Below, in pieces: positions 8,469 through 16,943 of a stretch of 64,000 nucleotides of DNA; the stretch's first letter is position 1, and each line of letters starts with the position of its first letter. The translations under genes were made by a program, and so were the position numbers. Under the pieces are notes generated by a model. The model was given only the letters and a program-made list of their open reading frames with translations, had not been told where the DNA came from and did not search any database. The DNA is from Mycobacterium sp. BK086 (GTDB taxonomy: Bacteria; Actinomycetota; Actinomycetes; Mycobacteriales; Mycobacteriaceae), in contig SNWL01000007.1 of the NCBI GenBank assembly GCA_004362315.1, positions 186,001 to 250,000 of the forward strand, in the 5' to 3' direction.

Positions 8469-9119
8469 CGCGGCGCGCACTGCCGCGGTCGTCACCGCGA
8501 GGTTGACGTCGGCCATCTTGTTGTCGTCGACCCATGTGCCACTCGCGATTTCGCTGGCACGGTCGCTGACCCACTGCCAACCGCGGTCATTGAGGCTCAG
8601 CACCGCGCCGAGTCCGTGCACCGCATGCAGCAGCGAGACGATGCCCGCCGTCACCGGATCTGGACGGTGCCCGTCGAACAATGCCGCCAGCAGCGCCGAG
8701 CGGGCCGCATCCACCCGCGCCCGGCTAGCCAGCGGCCATGCGTAGGAATTGCGGCGAAAACGATTCTGCGACAACGCAATCTGATGGATCTGCCCGGTTC
8801 GCAACAGCTGATCGAGCACCTGATCCTCAGTGTGCTTGCGCAGCTTGCCGATCGCGACGCTTGCGGTGATCGGTGCCTCGTGCAGAAGTGCCAGCGCGGG
8901 ACGCACGACGGGATCCAGCGGGGGCGGTCCCGTCAACACGACCAAGTAGTCGCCAGGTACCGGCTCCCCGGGCAGTGCTGGTCGAACGCGGCAGTCGTAG
9001 GCGAGGTCCAGCAGCACCGCGCCCGCCAACAGCCGTTGCCGAAGCGCCGGCTCCAAGCCTGGCTGGGCTGCGGCGTTGTCGAGCAGCAGAAGGAGAAGGT
9101 CTTCGGCGATGCGCGCCAA
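8460..9119 (-). CDS. GPP34 (GOLPH3-like) phosphoprotein domain protein
   Basis: A protein of 219 residues that matches the GPP34 family. It has the helical leucine-rich start ARIAEDLLLLLLD, the LAGAVLLDLAY segment and the HxxxGxG-like region near residue 165. Eukaryotic GOLPH3/Vps74 binds phosphatidylinositol-4-phosphate; the bacterial (mainly actinobacterial) members have no settled function. The start is a weak call: a TTG at 9119 without a clear ribosome-binding site, 10 bp after the greA stop, so translation may depend on greA. In M. tuberculosis, as recalled, no such gene separates metB and greA. Confidence 0.82.
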   Translation of the reverse strand: MARIAEDLLLLLLDNAAAQPGLEPALRQRLLAGAVLLDLAYDCRVRPALPGEPVPGDYLVVLTGPPPLDPVVRPALALLHEAPITASVAIGKLRKHTEDQVLDQLLRTGQIHQIALSQNRFRRNSYAWPLASRARVDAARSALLAALFDGHRPDPVTAGIVSLLHAVHGLGAVLSLNDRGWQWVSDRASEIASGTWVDDNKMADVNLAVTTAAVRAALV

Positions 9120-9129
9120 GGGCCGGGAG

Positions 9130-9624
9130 CTACGAGTGGTAGGGCTCGGCGCTGACCAGCGTGACCTTCACGGTCTTGCCGCTGGGCACGTTGTATTCGC
9201 GGGTGTCGCCGACCTTGGCGTCCAGCAGGGCGCCGCCCAGCGGGGACTTCGGCGAGTAGACCTCGAGCTTGTCGTGGTCGATGCCCTCCTGGCGGGTGGC
9301 GATCAGGAAGGTCTCGGTGTCGGACTCGTCGCCGTCGTAGTAGACCTTGACCACCGAACCGGGCAGCGCGACACCGGACTGCTTGGGCGCCTCGCCCACC
9401 TTGGCGGTGTTCAGCAACTCCTGCAACTGGCGGATCCGGGCTTCCTGCTGGCCCTGCTCCTCACGGGCCGCGTGGTAGCCGCCGTTCTCGCGCAGGTCGC
9501 CCTCTTCGCGACGGTCGTTGATCTCGGCGGCGATGACCGGACGGTTGGCGATCAACTGATCCAGTTCGACCTTGAGCCGGTCATACGACTCCTGGGTAAG
9601 CCAGGTCACCTGGGTGTCGGTCAT
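9130..9624 (-). CDS. greA: Transcription elongation factor GreA
   Basis: A protein of 164 residues, the same length as M. tuberculosis GreA (Rv1080c). It rescues backtracked RNA polymerase by stimulating transcript cleavage through the secondary channel. The N-terminal coiled coil (about residues 10-80) has the acidic tip in the DLRENG region, and the C-terminal FKBP-like domain carries the SPLGGALLD motif. The frame is open upstream, but the ATG at 9624 gives the known N-terminus and has GAGGAG 7 nt before it. The 229-bp leader upstream (9625-9853) contains competing inverted repeats, listed separately. Confidence 0.95.
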   Translation of the reverse strand: MTDTQVTWLTQESYDRLKVELDQLIANRPVIAAEINDRREEGDLRENGGYHAAREEQGQQEARIRQLQELLNTAKVGEAPKQSGVALPGSVVKVYYDGDESDTETFLIATRQEGIDHDKLEVYSPKSPLGGALLDAKVGDTREYNVPSGKTVKVTLVSAEPYHS

Positions 9625-9704
9625 CGTCGCGCTCCTCATTCGTTGGTTCCGCGATGTTCGCGTTGCAGTCTGTCGTCGCTGCCGGGAACATGCGGATGAC
9701 TCCG

Positions 9705-9779
9705 CGTGTATTGCCATCGAAGAGCTGCGAGCAAACGCGCTAATGAAGCAATACACGGCTCCCAGCAGGAACCGTGTAT
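9705..9779 (-). promoter_or_regulatory. greA leader with mutually exclusive inverted repeats
   Basis: GCAATACACG at 9748-9757 is the exact reverse complement of CGTGTATTGC at 9705-9714 (10 bp, 33-nt loop). The same central element, as ATACACGG at 9751-9758, is also the exact reverse complement of CCGTGTAT at 9772-9779 (8 bp, 13-nt loop). In the greA transcript the middle strand can therefore pair with either side but not both. A TAGACT -10 candidate at 9786-9791 (minus strand) would start transcription just before the first strand. Confidence 0.55.
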
Positions 9780-9785
9780 CGAAGT

Positions 9786-9791
9786 AGTCTA
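9786..9791 (-). promoter_or_regulatory. Candidate -10 element (TAGACT) of greA
   Basis: On the minus strand TAGACT lies ~162 nt upstream of the greA start. A transcript starting 6-8 nt later would begin at the first strand of the leader hairpins. Confidence 0.4.
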
Positions 9792-9853
9792 CCACCGCGA
9801 CGACGGTCGGTTTTCATACATTCGCAGTTCGCTGTTCGTTTTCCCGACGCCGG

Positions 9854-10288
9854 TCAGGCCGCCACCAGGTAGCCGGGGACGTCGGTCCCGCAGCCGTAGA
9901 TATCGCCGACAAACGGCCGTTTGTACGATTTCACCAACGTCGTGACCTGCACCGTTGCCGCGTCGGACGGCGGAACCAGAATTTCTCGGCGGCCCGTCTC
10001 GTCGCCGTCGTGGCTGCGCACCCGCACGATGCAGTGCACCGGCTGCGACGGGTCCTTTCGGGTCACGCTGATCGTCACCGAGACGGTCTGGTCATCCACC
10101 ACCTGATAGGAGGCGATCGTGCCCTCGACGTCGTTGCCCTCGAAGCGCTGATAGGCGACCAGCGCGAGCACCACGCCGGCGGCCAGAACCAGCACACCCA
10201 GCGCGAACGCCACCCGGCGCCGGGTGGCCGCGGGCAGGCCCTGGCGCCCGTATCGCGACGCCGGGGGCTGCGGGGGACTGTCGGTCAT
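9854..10288 (-). CDS. DUF4307 membrane protein (Rv1081c homologue)
   Basis: A protein of 144 residues, the length recalled for Rv1081c. A proline/arginine-rich cytoplasmic start (residues 1-27) is followed by one transmembrane helix (about 28-48, AFALGVLVLAAGVVLALVAY) and an extracytoplasmic domain with a VSITVTRKDPSQPVHCIVRVR strand pattern and two cysteines. It lies upstream of greA on the same strand, and divergent from mca with 142 bp between the two starts. DUF4307 is actinobacterial and its role is unknown. Confidence 0.85.
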   Translation of the reverse strand: MTDSPPQPPASRYGRQGLPAATRRRVAFALGVLVLAAGVVLALVAYQRFEGNDVEGTIASYQVVDDQTVSVTISVTRKDPSQPVHCIVRVRSHDGDETGRREILVPPSDAATVQVTTLVKSYKRPFVGDIYGCGTDVPGYLVAA

Positions 10289-10430
10289 CGGTATGCAGTG
10301 CGTCTCTCGTCAGCAGGCTTCGATTACGGGTATCCACGCCCCGGATGGAACTATTGGACTATAGGGCGTGCTGAAACTGTTGCATCAGCACGTAAGCAAT
10401 GACCAGCGCATGAACAGGTACAGGGGAGAC

Positions 10431-11303
10431 GTGACCGAACTGCGGTTGATGGCCGTTCACGCCCATCCGGACGACGAGTCCAGCAAGGGCGCGGCGACGG
10501 CCGCGCGCTATGCCGCCGAAGGTCACCGGGTCCAGGTGGTGACGCTGACCGGCGGCGAGCGGGGCGACATCCTGAACCCGGCGATGGACCTGGCGGAAGT
10601 GCGTGACCGGATCGCCGATGTCCGCCGTGACGAGATGGCCAGAGCGGCCGAGATCCTGGGTGTCGAACACCGGTGGCTGGGGTTCGTCGACTCCGGGCTG
10701 CCCGAGGGCGACCCGCTGCCGCCGCTGCCTGACGGCTGCTTCGCGGTGGTGCCGCTGGAAGAGCCGGTGGAAGCGTTGGTGAAGCTGATCCGGGAATTCC
10801 GTCCGCACGTCATGACGACCTACGACGAGAACGGCGGCTACCCGCACCCGGATCACATTCGCTGCCACCAGGTTTCGGTGGCCGCCTACGAGGCTGCCGC
10901 CGACTACCGGCTGTATCCCGACGCCGGTGAACCGTGGACGGTCAGCAAGCTGTACTACAACCACGGCTTCCTGCGTGCCCGGCTGCAGCTGCTGCAGGAC
11001 GAGTTCGCCAAGCACGGCCAGGAGGGTCCGTTCGCGGACTGGTTGAAGAAGTGGGATCCCGAGATCGACATCTTCGCCGGGCGGGTGACCACCCGGGTGC
11101 TGTGCTCGGAGTACTTCAACCAGCGCGACGAGGCGCTGAAAGCGCACGCCACCCAGATCGACCCCGACGGATTCTTCTTCGCGACGCCCATAGAGTGGCA
11201 GCAGCGGTTGTGGCCCACCGAGGAGTTCGAGCTGGCTCGTTCACGGGTCCCCGCCAAACTGCCCGAAGACGATCTGTTCGCCGGAATCGAGATCTTTGAG
11301 TGA
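10431..11303 (+). CDS. mca: Mycothiol S-conjugate amidase
   Basis: A zinc amidase of 290 residues that splits mycothiol S-conjugates into a mercapturic acid and GlcN-inositol, a detoxification step. It has the LmbE/PIG-L fold. The N-terminal zinc motif AHPDD is at residues 10-14 of [12 protein letters not shown], and the second zinc ligand is in GGYPHPDH. The GTG at 10431 is chosen because it gives the known Mca N-terminus ([14 protein letters not shown]) and has AGGGGAG 4-5 nt before it; an in-frame GTG at 10368 would add 21 unlikely residues. Length and order match Rv1082. Its stop overlaps the next start by 4 bp (GTGA). Confidence 0.94.
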   Translation: MTELRLMAVHAHPDDESSKGAATAARYAAEGHRVQVVTLTGGERGDILNPAMDLAEVRDRIADVRRDEMARAAEILGVEHRWLGFVDSGLPEGDPLPPLPDGCFAVVPLEEPVEALVKLIREFRPHVMTTYDENGGYPHPDHIRCHQVSVAAYEAAADYRLYPDAGEPWTVSKLYYNHGFLRARLQLLQDEFAKHGQEGPFADWLKKWDPEIDIFAGRVTTRVLCSEYFNQRDEALKAHATQIDPDGFFFATPIEWQQRLWPTEEFELARSRVPAKLPEDDLFAGIEIFE

Positions 11304-11545
11304 GAGACCTGTTGACCGCGACGGTCGTGTCGGTGCTGGCGGAGCCGCCGAAGAACACCGGCCCGGACTTCGGCAAGGCCAGCCCGCTGGGCCTGTTGAT
11401 CGTCGTGATCCTGCTGATCTGCGTGTTCGCCCTGGTGTGGTCGATGAACCGGCATCTCAAGAAGCTGCCGAAGAGTTTCGACGAGGAGTCCGTCGAGACG
11501 GCCGAGCCCGATCTCACGAAGCCCCCGCATGAGCCCGGCGGTTAA
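11300..11545 (+). CDS. Small single-pass membrane protein (Rv1083 homologue)
   Basis: A protein of 81 residues with one hydrophobic helix (about residues 29-47, [19 protein letters not shown]) and an acidic, proline-rich cytoplasmic tail. The GTG start overlaps the mca stop (GTGA), so it is translationally coupled to mca, and its end overlaps the following gene by 17 bp. The conserved trio mca/Rv1083/Rv1084 suggests a role beside mycothiol chemistry, but no function is known. A charged cluster [10 protein letters not shown] follows the helix and predicts an N-out orientation. Confidence 0.85.
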   Translation: MRDLLTATVVSVLAEPPKNTGPDFGKASPLGLLIVVILLICVFALVWSMNRHLKKLPKSFDEESVETAEPDLTKPPHEPGG

Positions 11546-13529
11546 CGCGCTCGCCAGCGCCACCAGCCCCTACCTGCGTCAGCACGCTGACAATCCCGTC
11601 CACTGGCAGCAGTGGACCCCCGAGGCGCTCGCCGAGGCCGTCGCCCGCGACGTGCCGATCCTGCTGTCGGTCGGTTATGCCGCCTGCCATTGGTGCCACG
11701 TGATGGCCCACGAGTCCTTCGAGTCCGAGGACGTCGCCGCGGTGGCCAACGCCAATTTCGTGTGCATCAAGGTCGACCGCGAGGAGCGCCCCGACCTCGA
11801 CGCGGTGTACATGAACGCGACGGTGGCGATGACCGGGCAGGGCGGCTGGCCGATGACGTGCTTCCTGACCCCCGACGGCCGGCCGTTCTTCTGTGGCACC
11901 TACTACCCGAAGCCGCAATTTCTGCAGCTGATGGACGCGGTCGCCGAGACGTGGACGACCCGCCGGGACGAGGTCGAGGAGGCCTCCGATCAAGTGGCCG
12001 GGGAGCTGCGGAAGATGGCGGCCGGCCTGCCCGACGGCGGTCCGGAGATCGACGCCGCGCTGTGCGACCACGCCGCCTCGGCGATCCTGCGCGACGAGGA
12101 CCTCGAGCGCGGCGGCTTCGGCCGGGCGCCGAAGTTCCCGCCGTCGGCACTGCTGGAGGCGCTGTTGCGCACGTTCGAGCGCACCGGCTCGCCGCTGTCG
12201 CTGGGTTCGGTGATCCGCACAGGGACGGCGATGGCCCGCGGCGGTATCTACGACCAGCTGGCCGGTGGCTTCGCGCGTTACAGCGTCGACGCCGACTGGG
12301 TGGTGCCACATTTCGAGAAGATGTTGTACGACAACGCCTTACTGCTGCGGGCCTACGCGCACTGGGCCCGGCGAACGGGTGATCCACTGGCACGGCGGAT
12401 CGCCGCCCAGACCGCGGGATTCCTGCTCGACGACCTCGCCGAGGGTGACATGTTCACCTCTGCGCTCGATGCCGACGCCGCCGGTGTCGAGGGCTCGACG
12501 TACGTGTGGACGCCCGAGCAGCTGCGCGAAGTACTCGGCGATGACGACGGACATTGGGCGGCAACCCTTTTCGATGTCACTGACGACGGGACCTTCGAAC
12601 ACGGGACGTCGGTGCTGCAGCTGCTGGCCGATCCCGACGACGCCGCACGCTTCGAGCGGGTGCGGACGACCTTGTTGGCCTCGAGGCTGACCCGGGCGCA
12701 GCCCGCGCGCGACGACAAGATCGTCACCGCCTGGAACGGGCTTGCCATCACCGCGCTGGCCGAAGCCAGTGTGGCCCTTGATGTTCCGCCGTTACTGACC
12801 GCGGCGCTGCGCTGTGCGTCGGCCCTGCTCGATCTGCACATCGTCGATGGCAGGCTGCGGCGGGCCAGTCTGGGCGGTGCCGTCGGCGACAGTGCGGCGA
12901 TTCTCGAGGACCACGCCACGCTGGCCACCGGACTGTTGACGCTCTATCAGCTGACCGGTGACGAGGCGTGGCTGCGTAGCGCGACCGATCTGATCGACGT
13001 GGCGCTGGCGCACTTCGCAGACCCCGAACGTCCGGGCCGCTGGTTCGACACCGCCGACGATGCCGAGCAGTTGATGGTCCGGCCCGCCGACCCGCTGGAC
13101 GGGGCCACGCCGTCGGGGGCGTCGTCGATCGCCGAGGCGCTGCTGACCGCCGCCCATCTGGTCGACGCCGACCGCGCGATTCGCTACGGGCAGGCCGCCG
13201 AGGACACCCTGGCGGCGCACTCACCGCTGCTGGCCCGCGCGCCGCGGTCGTCGGGGCACTGGTTGGCGGTCGCCGAGGCTGCCGTCCGCGGCCCGCTGCA
13301 GGTGGCTGTGGCCACTGACGGTCCGGATTCTGAATTGCTCGCTGCCGCACGGCAGTTGGCGCCCGGCGGCACCATCGTTGTGGGCGGCCGCGTCGACTCG
13401 TCGCCGCTGCTGGAAGGTCGCGACCAGGTCAACGGAAGCGACGCCGCCTACGTCTGCCGGGGCCGAACCTGCGACCTGCCGGTCACCGGGGCCGGGGAAC
13501 TCGCCGACGCACTCGGCGTGCCCGTGTAG
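11529..13529 (+). CDS. Thioredoxin-domain / DUF255 protein (Rv1084, YyaL family)
   Basis: A protein of 666 residues. The N-terminal DUF255 thioredoxin-like domain (about 1-165) carries the family motif SVGYAACHWCHVM with a CxxC pair, then FVCIKVDREERPDLD. The remainder is an (alpha/alpha)6-barrel-type region related to N-acylglucosamine 2-epimerases, with PHFEKMLYDNALLL and DDKIVTAWNGL as recognisable stretches. The family (bacterial YyaL, mammalian SPATA20) has no established reaction. It is translated from an ATG inside the 3' end of the preceding small membrane gene, so the two are probably coupled. Confidence 0.88.
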   Translation: MSPAVNALASATSPYLRQHADNPVHWQQWTPEALAEAVARDVPILLSVGYAACHWCHVMAHESFESEDVAAVANANFVCIKVDREERPDLDAVYMNATVAMTGQGGWPMTCFLTPDGRPFFCGTYYPKPQFLQLMDAVAETWTTRRDEVEEASDQVAGELRKMAAGLPDGGPEIDAALCDHAASAILRDEDLERGGFGRAPKFPPSALLEALLRTFERTGSPLSLGSVIRTGTAMARGGIYDQLAGGFARYSVDADWVVPHFEKMLYDNALLLRAYAHWARRTGDPLARRIAAQTAGFLLDDLAEGDMFTSALDADAAGVEGSTYVWTPEQLREVLGDDDGHWAATLFDVTDDGTFEHGTSVLQLLADPDDAARFERVRTTLLASRLTRAQPARDDKIVTAWNGLAITALAEASVALDVPPLLTAALRCASALLDLHIVDGRLRRASLGGAVGDSAAILEDHATLATGLLTLYQLTGDEAWLRSATDLIDVALAHFADPERPGRWFDTADDAEQLMVRPADPLDGATPSGASSIAEALLTAAHLVDADRAIRYGQAAEDTLAAHSPLLARAPRSSGHWLAVAEAAVRGPLQVAVATDGPDSELLAAARQLAPGGTIVVGGRVDSSPLLEGRDQVNGSDAAYVCRGRTCDLPVTGAGELADALGVPV

Positions 13530-13532
13530 CGT
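13527..13532 (+). promoter_or_regulatory. Candidate -10 element (TAGCGT) of the KSI-like gene
   Basis: TAGCGT lies 7 nt before the ATG at 13540. Its TAG is also the stop codon of the preceding gene. This fits a leaderless promoter embedded in a gene junction. Confidence 0.45.
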
Positions 13533-13539
13533 TCCGGCC

Positions 13540-13908
13540 ATGAGCGATGCCCTCGATCTCAAAGCCCTGGTCAACCGCTACCTCGACACGGTCGGCGCGG
13601 GCAATGCGGCCAACGTCGCCGCGCTGTACGCCGACGACGCCACGCTGGAAGACCCGGTGGGTGGCGGCGACGTCCACATCGGCCGGCAGGCGATCGAGGG
13701 CTTCTACAAAGCCGTCGAAGGCGCCGAGTGCAAGGCCGAACTCCTGGAGTTCCGCTCCGGTGGCAACGAGGCGGCATTCCTGTTTGCGTTGACGGTCGCA
13801 GGCGCCATGCGGATCGAGGTCATCGAGGTGATGACGTTCAACGGCGACGGTCAGGTCACGTCGATGAAGGCCTATTGGGGCCCCGAGAACGTCAAGCAGC
13901 TGGGCTAG
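13540..13908 (+). CDS. Ketosteroid-isomerase-like (SnoaL/NTF2 fold) protein
   Basis: A protein of 122 residues that resembles delta5-3-ketosteroid isomerase, which moves the steroid double bond from C5 to C4. Tyr14 (in VNRYLDTV) and Asp38 (in LEDPVGG) fall at exactly the numbering of the oxyanion-hole tyrosine and the catalytic base of the classic enzyme. The position of the second oxyanion-hole acid (Asp99) is held by Glu96 in IEVIEVMTFNGDG. The fold is shared with many unrelated isomerases and hydrolases, so activity is inferred. A -10-like hexamer at leaderless distance suggests its own promoter. The convergent haemolysin III gene ends 4 bp after it. Confidence 0.75.
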   Translation: MSDALDLKALVNRYLDTVGAGNAANVAALYADDATLEDPVGGGDVHIGRQAIEGFYKAVEGAECKAELLEFRSGGNEAAFLFALTVAGAMRIEVIEVMTFNGDGQVTSMKAYWGPENVKQLG

Positions 13909-13912
13909 TTCG

Positions 13913-14653
13913 TCAGAACACCGCGAACCACATCGCGATGTAGTGGCAGATCGCCGCTACCGCGGTGCAGGCGTGGAAGAACTCGTGGTGGCCGAACGTC
14001 GTCGGCCACGGGTTCGGCCACTTCAGCGCGTAGAGCACGCCGCCGATGCTGTACAGCGCGCCGCCAACGATGAGTAGCACCATGGCCGCGATGCCGGCGC
14101 CGTTCATGATCGGGACGATGAACCACACCGCCACCCAGCCCAGGAGCAGATAGAGCGGAACACCCACCCAGCGTGGTGCCGACGGCCAGAAACACTTCAA
14201 GAGCACGCCGGCCAACGCACCGCTCCAGACGATGGTCAGCAAGATGGCGCCGCTTCTCTCGGGCAGCGCCAACATCGCGAACGGCGTGTAGCTGCCGGCG
14301 ATGAAGATGAAGATCATCGAGTGGTCGAGCCGCTTCATCCACTTGCGCGCGGCCGCGGACTTCCAGTTCACCCGGTGATAGGTGCCGCTGACGGTGAACA
14401 TCGCGACGATCGTGATCGTGTAGACGAACGTCGAGAGCCCCGCGCGCAGGCCTTCCATCGACCAGGACACCGAGATGAGCGCCGCGCCGGCGATGAAGGC
14501 GACAACGGCGGCGTAGACGTGAATCCAGCCTCGCAGCCGTGGCTTCCCGAAGAACTCGACCGCGGCGTCGACGACGGCTTCGGGGAAGTCTTCGGCGTAC
14601 GCGCGGGGCGACGGCTGTTGCGCTTCGTCGGCGAACTCGACTCCCGCAGTCAT
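13913..14653 (-). CDS. Haemolysin III / PAQR-type seven-helix membrane protein (Rv1085c)
   Basis: A protein of 246 residues with about seven transmembrane helices. It has the CREST/PAQR hydrolase-like metal motifs: [27 protein letters not shown] and [18 protein letters not shown]. Family members include Bacillus haemolysin III and the eukaryotic adiponectin/progestin receptors; bacterial function is not settled. The ATG at 14653 is preferred because GGAGGTG lies directly upstream, although the frame is open for 27 more codons. Synteny with Rv1085c supports the call. It is divergent from the prenyl synthase gene, whose start is 55 bp away. Confidence 0.88.
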   Translation of the reverse strand: MTAGVEFADEAQQPSPRAYAEDFPEAVVDAAVEFFGKPRLRGWIHVYAAVVAFIAGAALISVSWSMEGLRAGLSTFVYTITIVAMFTVSGTYHRVNWKSAAARKWMKRLDHSMIFIFIAGSYTPFAMLALPERSGAILLTIVWSGALAGVLLKCFWPSAPRWVGVPLYLLLGWVAVWFIVPIMNGAGIAAMVLLIVGGALYSIGGVLYALKWPNPWPTTFGHHEFFHACTAVAAICHYIAMWFAVF

Positions 14654-14694
14654 GTCACCTCCAATTCGCGCCCGAGGGCACCCGCTCGTCACAG

Positions 14695-14700
14695 TAGTCT
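14695..14700 (+). promoter_or_regulatory. Candidate -10 element (TAGTCT) of the Z-prenyl synthase gene
   Basis: TAGTCT lies 8 nt before the GTG at 14709, and no ribosome-binding site lies between. This fits a leaderless start. Confidence 0.5.
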
Positions 14701-14708
14701 GGTTTGTC

Positions 14709-15506
14709 GTGGAGATCATTCCGCCTCGGCTCAAAGATCCGGCCTACCGGCTCTACGAGATGCGGCTGCGCCAGGAGCTGGCGCGCTCCAAGTCCCAGCT
14801 ACCCCGGCATATCGCCGTCCTGTGCGACGGCAACCGCCGCTGGGCTCGTGACGCTGGTCACGACGACGTCGCCTACGGCTACCGGATGGGCGCGGCCAAG
14901 ATCGCCGAAATGCTGCGCTGGTGTGCCGAATCCGGCATCGAGATGGCCACGGTCTACCTGCTGTCCACCGAGAATCTGCAGCGCGACCCGGACGAACTGT
15001 CCGAGCTCATCGGCATCATCACCGACGTCGTCGAACAGATCTGCGCACCCGCCAACCGCTGGAGTGTGCGGACCGTCGGCGACCTGGAACTGCTCGGTGA
15101 GGAACCGGCACGCAGGCTGCGCGACGCCGTCGACAGCACTGCGTCGGTGGCCCCTACGGCGTCCTTCCACGTCAACGTCGCTGTCGGTTACGGCGGGCGT
15201 CAGGAGATCGTCGACGCCGTGCGGGCACTGCTGAGCAAGCAGCTGGCCAACGGCGCCAGCGCCGAGCAGCTGATCGAGGCCGTCACGATCGACGGCATCT
15301 CGGAGAACCTGTACACCTCAGGTCAGCCCGATCCCGATCTGGTGATCCGGACCTCGGGGGAGCAGCGGCTGTCCGGATTTCTGTTGTGGCAGAGCGCATA
15401 TTCGGAGATGTGGTTCACCGAGGCGCACTGGCCGGCATTCCGCCGGGTCGACTTCCTGCGGGCGCTGCGCGCCTACAGCCGGCGCCATCGTCGATTCGGC
15501 ATGTAA
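14709..15506 (+). CDS. uppS: Z-isoprenyl diphosphate synthase (Rv1086, short-chain type)
   Basis: A cis-prenyltransferase of 265 residues. The M. tuberculosis homologue Rv1086 (262 aa) adds one isopentenyl unit to geranyl diphosphate to give omega-E,Z-farnesyl diphosphate, the precursor used for decaprenyl phosphate in cell-wall assembly. The catalytic Asp is in [10 protein letters not shown] and the substrate-binding signature is [20 protein letters not shown]. The GTG at 14709 gives the known N-terminus ([10 protein letters not shown]); an upstream in-frame ATG at 14652 would add 19 residues and lacks a binding site. Chain length of the product is inferred from synteny, not from the sequence. 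Confidence 0.9.
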   Translation: MEIIPPRLKDPAYRLYEMRLRQELARSKSQLPRHIAVLCDGNRRWARDAGHDDVAYGYRMGAAKIAEMLRWCAESGIEMATVYLLSTENLQRDPDELSELIGIITDVVEQICAPANRWSVRTVGDLELLGEEPARRLRDAVDSTASVAPTASFHVNVAVGYGGRQEIVDAVRALLSKQLANGASAEQLIEAVTIDGISENLYTSGQPDPDLVIRTSGEQRLSGFLLWQSAYSEMWFTEAHWPAFRRVDFLRALRAYSRRHRRFGM

Positions 15507-16874
15507 ATGGCTGCGCTGTCGGCGGTGGTCTTCACGCTGAGCTGGTGGCTGGGCTTGTATCTGCTGGCGCGCGACCCGCGTAAACCGGTGCTGGCGCTGG
15601 CCTCGATCGGCTTGTGCGGGTTCGCCGCCGTGGTCGCGCTGGACGCGGTGCGGCTGGTGAGTGTGGCGCACGCCGAGCTGCTCGGCCAGATCGAGATCTA
15701 TCTGGTCGCGGTGCCGGGGGTGGCATGGTTCGCCGTCGTCCTCGAGCTGGCCCGCCCGATCGACACCTGGCGCAGCCGAGCCACCGAGTGGGCGCTGATC
15801 GGTGCCGTCGCCGCGGTCACGGTGGTGGGCGCGGTGATGGCAGGCAGCGTTGAGGGCCCGCTGCGGCTCGGTCACTGGGTGATGTTCGCGGCGATCTCGG
15901 TGTCGACGCTGGGCGCGATGGTGGCCGCGGTGCGACGACGGCAGCCGGGCCGGGTGACCGGCGTGGTGATCATCGCGACGCTGTTCTTCGCGCTGGGCAA
16001 CGCGATCCTGGTGATCCCGCTCGGCTTGGTCCCGAGCTGGCTGGCGTTGGCGTCGACGTGCTTCGACGTGCTGTTGCTGGGTGTCGCGGTCGCGCTGTGG
16101 GATTCGTTCGACGAGGGTCAGGCGTTGCGCGCCGACATGCTGCGATCGTTCGCGGGAAGCATGGTGGTGGCGGTGCTGTTCGGCGGGCAGGCGCTGATCG
16201 GGATGGCGGTCACCGGCGCCGACGGGCCGGGGCGCACTGCGCTGACGGTGCTGTTGTTCACCAGCCTCGCCGTCGCGGTCGCGATCAATGTGCTGGCCGA
16301 CCCGCTGGCCGGAGTGCTGGACCGGCTGGCCTTCTCCCGCTCTCCGGCGTTGCGCGCCGAACGGGCCGCGCTGCGCGGCGCCGAGGCCGCCCTGCCCTTG
16401 GTCGCGGCCAACCCACTGGATGCGCTGGACGACGACGCCTTCGCCCGGCTGACCCGCCGCGCGCTGGGCCACTACGGCGATCTGTCCAAGCTCGTCGCCA
16501 GCCCGCTGACCCAGCTGCCCGTCATCGACGAACGGCTGGCAGCCCGCGGCGCGGCCGATCAGCCGGTGGAACGCGCCAACGAGCTCAAGGCGCTGCTGGC
16601 CGACCACATCGCCCGGCTCAAGCCCCGCGACGGCGGCGAGTTCGGCACCACCGAGCAGTGGCGCTTCTACAACTCGCTGTACTTCCCGTACGTCGTCGGA
16701 GTGCGGGCCTATGCGCAGAACGCCACAGCCGCCGGACTGGATCCGGTGGCCCGGCAGGCGTGGCAATGGTTGGTCACCGAGGTGCCACAGCGCTCGCTGC
16801 ACAACTGGCAGAACGCCGCGGCCCGGCTGATCGCGACGGATCTGCGCTCCCGAACGGCGGTCGCACAGCCCTGA
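15507..16874 (+). CDS. Seven-helix membrane protein with a conserved soluble C-terminus, unknown function
   Basis: A protein of 455 residues whose ATG follows the prenyl synthase stop without a single base between. The first ~265 residues hold about seven transmembrane helices in the style of histidine-kinase 7TM sensor modules, but no kinase domain follows. The soluble C-terminus (about 275-455) has conserved-looking stretches RRALGHYGDLSKL, EQWRFYNSLYFPYVVG and VPQRSLHNWQNAAARLIA. I recall the W-R-F-Y-N / N-W-Q-N-A-A-R pattern from uncharacterised bacterial regulators but cannot name the domain. The direct abutment suggests co-expression with prenyl diphosphate synthesis. Confidence 0.75.
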   Translation: MAALSAVVFTLSWWLGLYLLARDPRKPVLALASIGLCGFAAVVALDAVRLVSVAHAELLGQIEIYLVAVPGVAWFAVVLELARPIDTWRSRATEWALIGAVAAVTVVGAVMAGSVEGPLRLGHWVMFAAISVSTLGAMVAAVRRRQPGRVTGVVIIATLFFALGNAILVIPLGLVPSWLALASTCFDVLLLGVAVALWDSFDEGQALRADMLRSFAGSMVVAVLFGGQALIGMAVTGADGPGRTALTVLLFTSLAVAVAINVLADPLAGVLDRLAFSRSPALRAERAALRGAEAALPLVAANPLDALDDDAFARLTRRALGHYGDLSKLVASPLTQLPVIDERLAARGAADQPVERANELKALLADHIARLKPRDGGEFGTTEQWRFYNSLYFPYVVGVRAYAQNATAAGLDPVARQAWQWLVTEVPQRSLHNWQNAAARLIATDLRSRTAVAQP

Positions 16875-16880
16875 GCTGGG

Positions 16881-16920
16881 GTTGGCAGTAGTTGGCAGCG
16901 CCAGGCGTCGATCTGGCAGT
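16881..16920 (+). repeat. TGGCAG direct repeats upstream of the small membrane gene pair
   Basis: GTTGGCAG occurs at 16881 and again at 16891, one helical turn apart, and CTGGCAG follows at 16913. The cluster lies 25-65 bp before the start at 16944 and could be a regulator-binding site. Confidence 0.3.
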
Positions 16921-16943
16921 GCTCCCTGAGCAGCCTCAATGGC

